Source of the DNA: Proteiniphilum sp. UBA4084
GTDB taxonomy: Bacteria > Bacteroidota > Bacteroidia > Bacteroidales > Dysgonomonadaceae
DNA: 11,828 nt
Direction of reading: 5' to 3'
NCBI GenBank assembly: GCA_002383605.1
Contig: DFYK01000129.1
Coordinates: 1-11,828, forward strand
This document shows positions 1-7,664 of the stretch, piece after piece. A program made the translations under genes and the position numbers. The stretch's first letter is position 1; every line of letters starts with the position of its first letter. The notes under the pieces were generated by a model that was not told the origin of the DNA, did no database searches, and saw nothing but the letters and a program-made list of their open reading frames with translations.

Positions 1-1916
1 CGCAGGATGATGTGCTTGAAGCCGGGCTGTTCCGCATCGGGATAGATGCCACCCACTCCCTTGAAGAACCAGGCGCCGATCTCGCCAAACATCTGTAACG
101 GGACACTCAGCTCAGTTTGTGTTCCACTGGCATAGATACCTGTCTCCCGATTCAGGAATTTTTCGTTGATTGCATTTTTGATCTTTTCAGCCAGTGCCGT
201 GTAATGCAGGTGATCAGTTTCTTTGCCGAACAACTTTGCTGCCCGCGCCAGAATGGTAGCATCTACAAAAAAGTCTACATAATCCACATAGCGCCGGATG
301 TGATCGTAACTATCGGCCAGCAGCTTGCTGTCGCCATAGAAACGGTATATTTCCCAGGGAATGATGGCAATGGTACTGGTCCAGTCCAGCCCGTTGGCCG
401 TGCCGTAGCCCCATCTTCCCGTGGGGATGATGTCGGGGAGTACCCCGTTGGGTTGTTGTTCGTCCCGGTGGTCGGCCAGCCATTTCTCATAGACGGTGAT
501 CCCGTCAAAATTATAGAGGGCGGTCTCGATGGCAAAATGGCCGTCGCCGGTCCAACCGTTCTTCTCCCGCTGCGGGCAGTCGGTGGGATACCCCATCAGG
601 TTCGAGAGGTAGGCATTGTTCGTGGCCCGCCATAACTTGTTTATCAGCTCGCTGGAAGTCTCAATCTTTCCAATCGGCGGCACATCGCTGTGCATGAAGT
701 AGGCCGTCAGGCTTTGTTTATCCAGCTCGACAGGCTCACTGCCTGTGACCTCCACATAACGGAACCCCTTGTAGTTGAACCGGGCCATGAACGCATCCTC
801 TCCCTTTCCGCTCAGTGTCAGAATATCTGTCTGGAAAGGATCATTCTCCTTGTCGCCGCGGTAATAGACATCAATATTGGATAAATCGAGACGACCATTT
901 TCATCCAGTCGCTCCCCATGTCTGATCCGGAGTCGGGTACCCTCTTTTCCCGAAACCTTTATGCGGGTCACGCCCGCCATGTTCTGACCAAAATCGTAGC
1001 GGTAAGTTCGCTCATCGATCTTTCTGAAGGAGACAGCGGGCAGGGTGCGTACATTGTGAACGGGGCGCAACTGTTGTGCGGTAATGTTTTGTGAGGGAGC
1101 GTTGTCGAAGTTCCATACTGCCAGCGACTGGTGGTTGTACCAGCCATTGCCCAGGATCACACCCACGGCATTCTCTCCCTGCTGCAACTGCGTTGTCACA
1201 TCGTGGGTGACATAGAGGTTTCTCCTGTCGAAACGGGTGTACATCGGGTCGAGACGCTGGTTGCCGATCTTCTCCCCGTTGACATGAAGCTCATACAGTC
1301 CGGCTGCGGCAATATATACCCGTGCCGAAGCAATCTCCTTGCGTACATCGAATTGCTTGCGAAAGTAGGGTGCCGCTTTGTGATGGATATCCCTGCCATC
1401 GCTGATCCAGCTGCCCTGCCAGTTGCTGATGTGCATCATCCCCGTTTCGAAGGAGTGCACCGCCGAGGTGGTTGCACGGCCTCTACCATCCCAGAGGATC
1501 ACCTTCCAGTAATATTTTGTAAAAGGCTTGAGTGCGGCTCCCGCATAAGGAACCAGCTGCCCTTCCGAATCGATCCGGCCGGTGTCCCAGAGACCGCTGC
1601 CGGCTTCGCTATCTTCCTTTCCATCCCGGTCTTTTCCGTTTACTCCTTTCTCGGCATTCTGTGCAGCCTTACCCGGGTCGACAATCTGCAGGGAGTCCGT
1701 GCCCACAAGCAGCCTGTACGCTTTCTGTGCGGCACCTTCTTTTCTGTCTTCCATTCTCCAGCTTAGTCGGGGAGTAGCATGGTCGATTCCCAACGGATTT
1801 TCCAGGTGGTCGGTCTGTAGGTCAACAGGTCTAAATGTGTTCCCTTTACCCGAATTTTGTCCGTTCATGGAAACAGCGAAGAGCAATAGTATAATGAAAA
1901 GTGATGTTTTGTTCAT
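1..1916 (-). CDS. Alpha-L-rhamnosidase, GH78, secreted; 3' end outside window; apparently internally deleted
   Basis: Family role: hydrolysis of terminal alpha-L-rhamnose from glycans. The frame is open for 638 codons from ATG at 1916 to the window edge. Residues 1-20 (MNKTSLFIILLLFAVSMNGQ) look like a signal peptide. An Ig-like domain follows (about 28-158), then the start of the N-terminal rhamnosidase domain (about 195-274), a beta-sandwich domain (about 285-405, with YDFGQN near 307) and part of the (alpha/alpha)6 barrel (from about 410). The acidic cluster DCPQREKNGWTGD is intact (D446, E451, D458; E451 would be the general acid). Compared with the family as I know it, blocks are missing after P274, after V547 and after L607. 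The last should contain the general-base Glu in a GATTxxExW motif, so activity is doubtful. A hydrophilic insertion lies at about 76-108. It begins 39 bases after the upstream GH78 gene ends and is probably cotranscribed with it. GH78 membership is secure; function is not. Confidence 0.85.
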   Translation of the reverse strand, partial: MNKTSLFIILLLFAVSMNGQNSGKGNTFRPVDLQTDHLENPLGIDHATPRLSWRMEDRKEGAAQKAYRLLVGTDSLQIVDPGKAAQNAEKGVNGKDRDGKEDSEAGSGLWDTGRIDSEGQLVPYAGAALKPFTKYYWKVILWDGRGRATTSAVHSFETGMMHISNWQGSWISDGRDIHHKAAPYFRKQFDVRKEIASARVYIAAAGLYELHVNGEKIGNQRLDPMYTRFDRRNLYVTHDVTTQLQQGENAVGVILGNGWYNHQSLAVWNFDNAPSQNITAQQLRPVHNVRTLPAVSFRKIDERTYRYDFGQNMAGVTRIKVSGKEGTRLRIRHGERLDENGRLDLSNIDVYYRGDKENDPFQTDILTLSGKGEDAFMARFNYKGFRYVEVTGSEPVELDKQSLTAYFMHSDVPPIGKIETSSELINKLWRATNNAYLSNLMGYPTDCPQREKNGWTGDGHFAIETALYNFDGITVYEKWLADHRDEQQPNGVLPDIIPTGRWGYGTANGLDWTSTIAIIPWEIYRFYGDSKLLADSYDHIRRYVDYVDFFVDATILARAAKLFGKETDHLHYTALAEKIKNAINEKFLNRETGIYASGTQTELSVPLQMFGEIGAWFFKGVGGIYPDAEQPGFKHIIL

Positions 1917-1955
1917 TCTCTTGTCGTTATGTGCGGACCACTGAGATGACAGATC

Positions 1956-4235
1956 TCATCGCTCCACGGTGAAAACCCATTTTCCTGAGCCGATATTTTC
2001 GATGACCGAAAAATCGCCTTTTCGCTTGTATTGCGCAGACTGATTGTTTATTTCAACATCCTGCCTTCTGGAAAAGAAGGGGATATATATATCGGCGGTG
2101 GTGTTGGCCGGAATGTGAACCTCGAGTTGGAACGACTTTCCCGGATCATTGGTAAACTTGACCGATACATCACCCCGTACGGTGGGATGCTTAACCTCAG
2201 CAAATTGCAGCGAGCCCGGTTGCGGCCTGATTCTGATTTTCCTGAACCCCGGTTCCAGGGGCTCAATTCCCATCAGCTTCCGGGGAATGATGTTGGCTGG
2301 TGCTGCGCCCCAGGCATGATTCCAGTCCTGATTCGGTTTATATTTGTTATCCCAGGCTTCCATGGTGATGGTGGAACCACTGCGGATCATGTTGTACCAG
2401 CTCCGTTCACCGGTGGAGGTGAGCAGTTGCAGGCCATACGCCGCATCGTGAGCGCCATAGACGGCATCGAGCAGAAACTGTGCTCCATAGACACTACATG
2501 CCATGCCGCGCGACCGGATAAAATCGAGTACAGATTCCATATTTTCATCTTCCACAAGTCCAAAAGCAAGGGGAAACATATTGGCGTGTAAAGATGCGTG
2601 TGACGTGCCAATGCCATCTATATAATATCCTCTTTTTTTATCGAATAGCTCTTCATTAAAAACCTGTTTTAATCTGACGGCCTGCTTAAGGTACATAGCA
2701 TGATCGTCACTTTTTCCGAGGATATCGGCAATCTGAGCCATCAGCGTAATGGCCCTGTAATGAAATGCATTCACCACGGTGTTGATGTCGGTAAAGACAA
2801 AACCGTCGGTTTCACCATCCTCTTCCTTTTCCAATCCGAGAATGCCGGTGTGGGGCCAGTCCACAATATCCCTTAACTTCCCGTTAAAGTGAATGGATTG
2901 AAGTAGCTTCGGTGTCATCTTTCCGGTACGCGTACTGATGAATCCCTGCTTATCTGCCAGACCGGACAGTGTTTTTGCTTTCAGGTCGTCATAAAAATAT
3001 GCCAGAGAGCGACTGTCACCGGTATAAAGGTAATCCTCCCAGGCCATCAGTACCGACTGCAGGATCCATTCCGTGGGCCAGGTGGGTTTATGTATCAGAT
3101 ACTCATGGGTGTATCGGGCCATGTTGTATTCGCGTGCCACACAATAGTGCGACAACTGGTTGATCAACGCATCGGCTTCGTAGGGAATCCGCTCCCTGTC
3201 GCCATCGACATATACACCCAGAAAAGAGGTGGCCTTGATGGAATATTTGCAGATCTCCCATACCTGATTTAAAATCGTGTCGGAGCTGTGAAAGTAAGAT
3301 TCCGCATCGTTGAACGGATAGAATGCCGTTTCCCTGACAATATCTTTTTCCTGCAATGGATGTTTGTAATTCTCTATTTCAAGGTAACGGAACGGAGTCA
3401 CTTCACCGATATATTCAGGAACTAAAATTGCCTGAGGTCCTGTGTTTCGGGCATCGGCGGGTATCGTGACAATGTATGTGTTGCTGCCTTTCTCCGGTAC
3501 AAGGGTGTAGCGGGAGTAGCGGATGGTTCCTCCTGGATTGCGGTCCACCCTGCCATCACGCGCTGCTTCACCCAGATGAATAACCACCGTGTCGGTACCA
3601 TAATCCGAAAAGAGGTTGATCCGCACCCTTCCAAATGCAGCTTTCCCGAAGTCAGCAAAATAACCCTCCCTGTTCAGGTTTGTGATCTGCCACGGGTATT
3701 CGTCCTGCTTTTGAATGGGGTAGCGGTCGGTGGCATAATCTGAGAGTGTATCTGCTGTTTTGAACTGTGACATGTTGGAATAGGAAGATTCCCTGCCGTG
3801 GTTATCCCAGACCTTCACTTTCCAGTAAACGACTGCTCCCGGTTTTAGCGGTTTGCCGTTATAGGGGATATTCGCCGAGTGACTGCTGAAAACTTTTCCG
3901 CTGTCCCACAGGTTGCCGTTTCCGGTTTGTAATTTCTGCTTACTGTCGGCGACCAGAATCCGATAAGCCGTTTGCAGCATGTTGTTTGTACCTTCCGGGA
4001 TAAGCCATCCAAAGACGGGTCGGCGGGTGGAAATTTCGGTGAACCGGAACTGCTCTTTGCGTAAAGTTGCTTCTTGGACATCGAGGTTGACGGGATATCC
4101 GTTCAGAAGCACCCTCCCCGGTGATGATAACAGATTGACCGTTAGTTCAGTCGGTGCGTTTTGGTTCTGGGCGATGCTTCCCAGACAGATGCAAAGAAAG
4201 AGAATTGTGAAAAATGTAGTTTTTGTCGCATTCAT
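1956..4235 (-). CDS. Alpha-L-rhamnosidase, GH78, secreted, apparently complete
   Basis: Predicted to remove terminal alpha-L-rhamnose from plant or microbial glycans outside the cytoplasm. From the chosen start it is 759 residues. MNATKTTFFTILFLCICLGSIAQ is a good signal peptide, probably cut after SIAQ. An in-frame ATG seven codons upstream (4256) is possible but puts an uncharged leader before the signal peptide, so I prefer 4235. Visible parts, numbered from 4235: an Ig-like domain (about 27-163), a beta-sandwich region (about 190-305), the catalytic (alpha/alpha)6 barrel (about 310-650) and a C-terminal beta domain (about 660-759). The acidic motif DGDRERIPYEAD gives D344, E348 (likely general acid) and D355. 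The second motif ITMEAWD gives E626 as likely general base, so the catalytic set is present. It follows the AraC gene with no visible promoter between and is likely cotranscribed. It differs strongly from the neighbouring GH78 protein, so the two probably have different linkage or substrate preferences. Confidence 0.92.
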   Translation of the reverse strand: MNATKTTFFTILFLCICLGSIAQNQNAPTELTVNLLSSPGRVLLNGYPVNLDVQEATLRKEQFRFTEISTRRPVFGWLIPEGTNNMLQTAYRILVADSKQKLQTGNGNLWDSGKVFSSHSANIPYNGKPLKPGAVVYWKVKVWDNHGRESSYSNMSQFKTADTLSDYATDRYPIQKQDEYPWQITNLNREGYFADFGKAAFGRVRINLFSDYGTDTVVIHLGEAARDGRVDRNPGGTIRYSRYTLVPEKGSNTYIVTIPADARNTGPQAILVPEYIGEVTPFRYLEIENYKHPLQEKDIVRETAFYPFNDAESYFHSSDTILNQVWEICKYSIKATSFLGVYVDGDRERIPYEADALINQLSHYCVAREYNMARYTHEYLIHKPTWPTEWILQSVLMAWEDYLYTGDSRSLAYFYDDLKAKTLSGLADKQGFISTRTGKMTPKLLQSIHFNGKLRDIVDWPHTGILGLEKEEDGETDGFVFTDINTVVNAFHYRAITLMAQIADILGKSDDHAMYLKQAVRLKQVFNEELFDKKRGYYIDGIGTSHASLHANMFPLAFGLVEDENMESVLDFIRSRGMACSVYGAQFLLDAVYGAHDAAYGLQLLTSTGERSWYNMIRSGSTITMEAWDNKYKPNQDWNHAWGAAPANIIPRKLMGIEPLEPGFRKIRIRPQPGSLQFAEVKHPTVRGDVSVKFTNDPGKSFQLEVHIPANTTADIYIPFFSRRQDVEINNQSAQYKRKGDFSVIENIGSGKWVFTVER

Positions 4236-4268
4236 ATTGTTAAAAAGGAGAGGCATTGTGAAAGGAAG

Positions 4269-5162
4269 CTATATGCGCCCCATGTTGCGGTATTCCAGGG
4301 GAGTAACTCCGACTCTTTTCTTGAAAAAGGAGAGGAAATATTCGTAGGAGCTGAAGTTGAGTTCATATGCGATCTCCTTGATGGAGTGGGTTGTTTCAGC
4401 CAGAAGTTCTTTTGCCGTACGGAGTTTCAATTCCTGAAAATATTGGGCGGGTGCGTATCCGGTATATTCCTTGAATACTCTCCTGAAAAGCGAGTAGCTG
4501 ATACCCAGGTTGGCAGCAATGCCTTTGATATCGATATTTTTGCTGACGTTCTCGATCATAATGATTTTTGCACGTTCAATTTTCTGAGCCGATTCTCTCG
4601 ATTCGAAGTTGATATTCTGTGCCAGCGATAAGATGGCGCCCAGGATGTTGAATACGATTCCAGCAAGGTACTGCTGTGTGGCTCCCTTATCTTCTTTCGC
4701 AATGCGGATGGCAGTAGAGAACAGGTTCACAAGGTCTTCATTGACACCCACGTTGAGTACCTGATTGTCTGGGGAAATAAAGCCGTTGGCCACAATGGTG
4801 TCGATGATTTTTCCTTCAAAGCCGATGTAATATTCATTCCATCCGGTATCTTTCAGCGGGCAGTAGGTATGCCATTGTCCCGGGAAAAGGAGCATCACCT
4901 GTCCCTTTGAAATGCTTGTCTTTCGGGTTGAAGCCGAAGAAAAGGATCCCTTTCCTTTGCTGATGTAGACAATTTGATATTCCGATAAAATACGACCCTT
5001 TCCCGGTTTGAAATAGTAGTTCTTGGGGTGGTCGGTAGAGGGATACAAGGTATGCGGGGCAATCGGCTGAAAGCCGACCGTATTGACAGTCAACCCGAAT
5101 TTTTTATCTTTGTCGTTGACAAGCAGGTATTTAAAGTCAATGCCGAAATCATTGTATCTCAT
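4269..5162 (-). CDS. AraC-family transcriptional regulator, probable rhamnose regulator (RhaR-like)
   Basis: A 297-residue AraC/XylS-type protein. The N-terminal half (about 20-150) has the pattern of a cupin-like sugar-sensing domain, including SKGQVMLLFPGQWHTY near 85-100. The C-terminal third carries two helix-turn-helix units: about 211-235 (DIKGIAANLGISYSLFRRVF) and about 260-292, ending in the AraC signature GVTPLEYR. The frame extends 25 codons further upstream, to 5237, but I chose ATG 5162. It begins directly with the sensing domain, is preceded by AGGA about 5 bases upstream, and the extension would overlap the terminator and putative promoter. The product is inferred to activate the rhamnose genes, because it lies between rhaBAT and two rhamnosidase genes and Bacteroides thetaiotaomicron uses an AraC-family RhaR for its rhamnose operon. 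The ligand is not shown by the sequence. Confidence 0.88.
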   Translation of the reverse strand: MRYNDFGIDFKYLLVNDKDKKFGLTVNTVGFQPIAPHTLYPSTDHPKNYYFKPGKGRILSEYQIVYISKGKGSFSSASTRKTSISKGQVMLLFPGQWHTYCPLKDTGWNEYYIGFEGKIIDTIVANGFISPDNQVLNVGVNEDLVNLFSTAIRIAKEDKGATQQYLAGIVFNILGAILSLAQNINFESRESAQKIERAKIIMIENVSKNIDIKGIAANLGISYSLFRRVFKEYTGYAPAQYFQELKLRTAKELLAETTHSIKEIAYELNFSSYEYFLSFFKKRVGVTPLEYRNMGRI

Positions 5163-5204
5163 TTTTCCTGTTTTAGATTGGCGTGTTTTATCTCGTTGAG
5201 CGTG

Positions 5205-5238
5205 TAAATATACAAATAATATCAGAAAAAAGCACAAT
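5205..5238 (-). promoter_or_regulatory. Possible promoter for the AraC-GH78-GH78 unit
   Basis: On the minus strand TATATTTA (5212-5205) matches the Bacteroidota -7 element TAnnTTTG except for the last base. An ATTG (5238-5235), in the place of the -33 element, lies 22 bases upstream, inside the terminator stem. The leader to the chosen AraC start would be about 35-40 bases. The match is imperfect; the call rests partly on the need for a promoter after the terminator. Confidence 0.3.
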
Positions 5239-5284
5239 GCGGTTCATATCATATGCAGGATGACAGAGGATACCGCGTTGTGCT
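5226..5284 (-). terminator. Intrinsic terminator after rhaT
   Basis: Read on the minus strand, a 13-base arm (5284-5272) and its near-complement (5243-5231) form a stem with one C-A mismatch and a 28-base loop, followed directly by a run of T (complement of 5231-5226). It begins 44 bases past the rhaT stop, so it should end the rhaBAT transcript before the AraC gene. The loop contains a CATAT-ATATG dyad (5245-5255). The loop is long for a terminator, so partial read-through is possible. Confidence 0.7.
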
Positions 5285-5328
5285 ATAACACAAATCAGAG
5301 AATGAATTGAATTGTGTGTAATATTCGA

Positions 5329-6357
5329 TTAAAATAAATTGGGTATCACCAGTGAAAAAATCAATACAGCCATACCCAGCGCCAGGTAGGCGACTGCCTT
5401 TTTACCGGCTCCCTTCCACTCCTTGAGGATGACACCCCAAACATTACTGAAAACCACATTGAGTGCCATGAGGATGCTCCAGGAGAAGGCCATCATTACG
5501 CTGTTGGGCTCAAAGAAGCTCTGTCCCATTCCCAGTCCGAAGAACTGTGAGTACCAGAGTAGCCCTGCCAGTGCACAGTACAGGATGTTGTTAGTCAACA
5601 CGGATTTCGAAGAACGGCCTATTTCCCCGGAAGTCTTGTTTTTCCGGTTCATATAGAGACAATAAACCAGGTTGGTGATGAATCCACCCACCGTCACCAG
5701 CAGGGTGACCGGGTTCTGGGCAAACAGATCTTTTGCTCCTGCAGCCAGAGCCGCTTCTTTCACCGGTACTCCCGCACTGAGTCCCAGGCTGAAACAGGCG
5801 CTCATAACCCCTGCAAACAGGGCAATAAGAAGCCCTTTCTTCAGGGCAAAATCTTTGATGGCTTTTCGGCGTTCTTCCTCCGACATGTTTTTTGAGCGCA
5901 GGCTCCCGGCATAGCCTACCAGGGCAATACCCACCAATGTCACTGCTACGGCCAGCAACAGGATCAATCCTTTGGGTGAGAAGAGATCGGTTCCTGTCAG
6001 CACTGCAGGGATAACTGTCCCGAAGGCGGCACAGGTACCCAGTGCCACCGACTGTCCCAGGGCGATCCCCAGATAGCGCATGCTAAGTCCGAAAGTGAGT
6101 CCCCCCACACCCCAGAGCACACCGTAACCGATTGCTTTCAGGGTGGCTGCCGGATGGATGGTATAGATTCCGATCAGTTCGGCCGGGCTGTTTGAGATCA
6201 ACGCACCCAGCAAAGGAAATAGAAGCCATGCAAATACTCCCTGTACCAGCCAGAAGTTTTCCCACGACCACTCCTTGATCTTATTGATGGGGACGTATGA
6301 GCTCGACTGGCCCATACTTCCCACAGCAATAATCAGTAAACCGATAATGGTATTCAT
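5329..6357 (-). CDS. rhaT: L-rhamnose-proton symporter RhaT
   Basis: Imports L-rhamnose across the cytoplasmic membrane by proton symport. The protein has 342 residues, about the length of E. coli RhaT (344). It is very hydrophobic, with about ten likely membrane segments: near 1-16, 36-55, 70-90, 95-117, 127-149, 172-195, 213-235, 255-275, 287-310 and 320-340. A charged cytoplasmic-type loop (about 152-170, rich in K, R and E) lies between the fifth and sixth, the usual midpoint of a 5+5 drug/metabolite-transporter fold. The N-terminus, with GSMGQSSSYVPINKIKEWSWE, matches RhaT style. The start lies only 3 bases beyond the rhaA stop, so translation is probably coupled. A strong hairpin follows the stop, indicating the end of the rhaBAT unit. 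Assignment as RhaT is supported both by sequence and by placement after kinase and isomerase genes. Confidence 0.93.
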   Translation of the reverse strand: MNTIIGLLIIAVGSMGQSSSYVPINKIKEWSWENFWLVQGVFAWLLFPLLGALISNSPAELIGIYTIHPAATLKAIGYGVLWGVGGLTFGLSMRYLGIALGQSVALGTCAAFGTVIPAVLTGTDLFSPKGLILLLAVAVTLVGIALVGYAGSLRSKNMSEEERRKAIKDFALKKGLLIALFAGVMSACFSLGLSAGVPVKEAALAAGAKDLFAQNPVTLLVTVGGFITNLVYCLYMNRKNKTSGEIGRSSKSVLTNNILYCALAGLLWYSQFFGLGMGQSFFEPNSVMMAFSWSILMALNVVFSNVWGVILKEWKGAGKKAVAYLALGMAVLIFSLVIPNLF

Positions 6358-6360
6358 TGT

Positions 6361-7626
6361 TTAGACTCTTTTGGAAGTGATCTGCTCCTCATGCTGCTGA
6401 ATCTCTTTGATGTATGCATCTCCCACGGGTACACCCTGCTGCAGACAGTAGTAGCTGTAGAGTGCATTCCAGGGCATTGCTTTCAGCTCTTCCAGGTAAG
6501 CAAGACGCTCAAACCTTTTGTCTTGTTTCTCAAACTCCCGCAGCTTGTCGGTCGGTTCCAGCAAAGCCTGTAACGTTGCCTTCTGTGCAGAGCGGATGCC
6601 CACCACGTATGCACCAATGCGATTGATAGAGGCATCGAAATAGTCCAGTCCCATGTGTACCCGGTCCATCTGACCCGAGCGGACGATCTCCTGAGAAATG
6701 GCCATCAGCTCGTCGTTCAGGATCACCACATGGTCGCTGTCCCACCGTTCCGGGCGGCTCACATGCAGGGTCACCTCCGGTACGAACAACAGGATGGATG
6801 AAAGCTTGTCGGAGATGGTTTCCGTAGGATGGAAGTGACCGGCATCAAGCGTTAGAAGCATGTTGTTCTTTACCGCATAGCCCATGTAGAATTCGTGAGA
6901 ACCTACTACATAGCTTTCGCTGCCGATGCCAAAGAGTTTGCATTCGATGGTGTCTTTCAGGTAGTCGGTGCTGATCTTTTCTGCCAGCACTTCGTCGAGC
7001 GACTCCTGCAGCAGTTTTCTGTGTGCGTATCGGGAGACCGTCTTGTCTTTCTCTCCGTCCGGAATCCAGATATTGTGAATACAGGGGTCACCCTGTTGGC
7101 GGCCCATCTCCGCAGCAATCGCCCTGCAGCGGCGCAGATGTTCTTTCCAGAAGCCCCGTATCTCCGGATCAAAATCCGAAAGGGTATAACCGCTGTTTGC
7201 CTTATCGTGGGAGAAGAAGGTAGAATTAAAATCGAGTTTTACTCCTTTTTCTTTGGCCCAGTCGATCCAGCTCTGAAAATGTTTGGGCTCAATCTTGTCA
7301 CGGTCTACAAACTCACCGGCAAAATCGCCGTAGGTGGCATGCAGGCTGATACGGTGTTTTCCGGGAATCAGTGCGATCACCTTTTCAAGGTCGGCCTTTA
7401 ACTCTTCTATGGTACGTGCTTTGCCCGGATAGTTGCCGGTAGCCTGGATACCTCCTGTCAGTTCTCCTTCGGGGTTTTCGAATCCCGACACGTCATCGGC
7501 CTGCCAGCAGTGGATCGAGATGGATAGCTTGTCCAGTTCTTCAATCGCCTTTGCTGCATCTATACCCAATGAAGCATATTGTGCTTTTGCTTCTTCATAC
7601 CCTTTTTTGATCTGTTCTTCGTTCAT
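6361..7626 (-). CDS. rhaA: L-rhamnose isomerase
   Basis: Interconverts L-rhamnose and L-rhamnulose in the cytoplasm, the first catabolic step. It has 421 residues, against 419 in E. coli RhaA, and is complete. The known metal and catalytic residues of E. coli RhaA can be placed at a constant offset of six: E228 (E. coli 234), D261 (267), H264 (270), H288 (294), D296 and D298 (302 and 304) and D328 (334). They occur in the motifs LTLDAGHFHPTE, LHVSRPERWDSDHV and GLDYFDASINR. A divalent-metal-dependent TIM-barrel enzyme is therefore expected to be active. The ATG at 7626 gives the usual N-terminus (MNEEQIKKGYEEAKAQYASLG). It lies 38 bases after rhaB and 3 bases before rhaT, as the middle gene of an operon. 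Bacteroides literature calls the same enzyme RhaI. Confidence 0.96.
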   Translation of the reverse strand: MNEEQIKKGYEEAKAQYASLGIDAAKAIEELDKLSISIHCWQADDVSGFENPEGELTGGIQATGNYPGKARTIEELKADLEKVIALIPGKHRISLHATYGDFAGEFVDRDKIEPKHFQSWIDWAKEKGVKLDFNSTFFSHDKANSGYTLSDFDPEIRGFWKEHLRRCRAIAAEMGRQQGDPCIHNIWIPDGEKDKTVSRYAHRKLLQESLDEVLAEKISTDYLKDTIECKLFGIGSESYVVGSHEFYMGYAVKNNMLLTLDAGHFHPTETISDKLSSILLFVPEVTLHVSRPERWDSDHVVILNDELMAISQEIVRSGQMDRVHMGLDYFDASINRIGAYVVGIRSAQKATLQALLEPTDKLREFEKQDKRFERLAYLEELKAMPWNALYSYYCLQQGVPVGDAYIKEIQQHEEQITSKRV

Positions 7627-7664
7627 ACATTTACTATGTTTATGGATTGATTAATTGACAGCAT

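Noticed and set aside
1131..1766. 211-codon open frame on the plus strand
   Set aside because: It lies wholly opposite the GH78 frame at the left edge, which has family motifs along its length; the plus-strand product has none.
1..1916. Frameshift or stop codon in the partial GH78 gene
   Set aside because: I translated the whole stretch and counted exactly 638 codons in one frame with no stop, so the oddity is missing blocks, not a broken frame.
5163..5237. 25-codon N-terminal extension of the AraC regulator
   Set aside because: It starts with a hydrophobic stretch not expected in a cytoplasmic regulator and overlaps the terminator stem and the putative promoter; ATG 5162 fits better.
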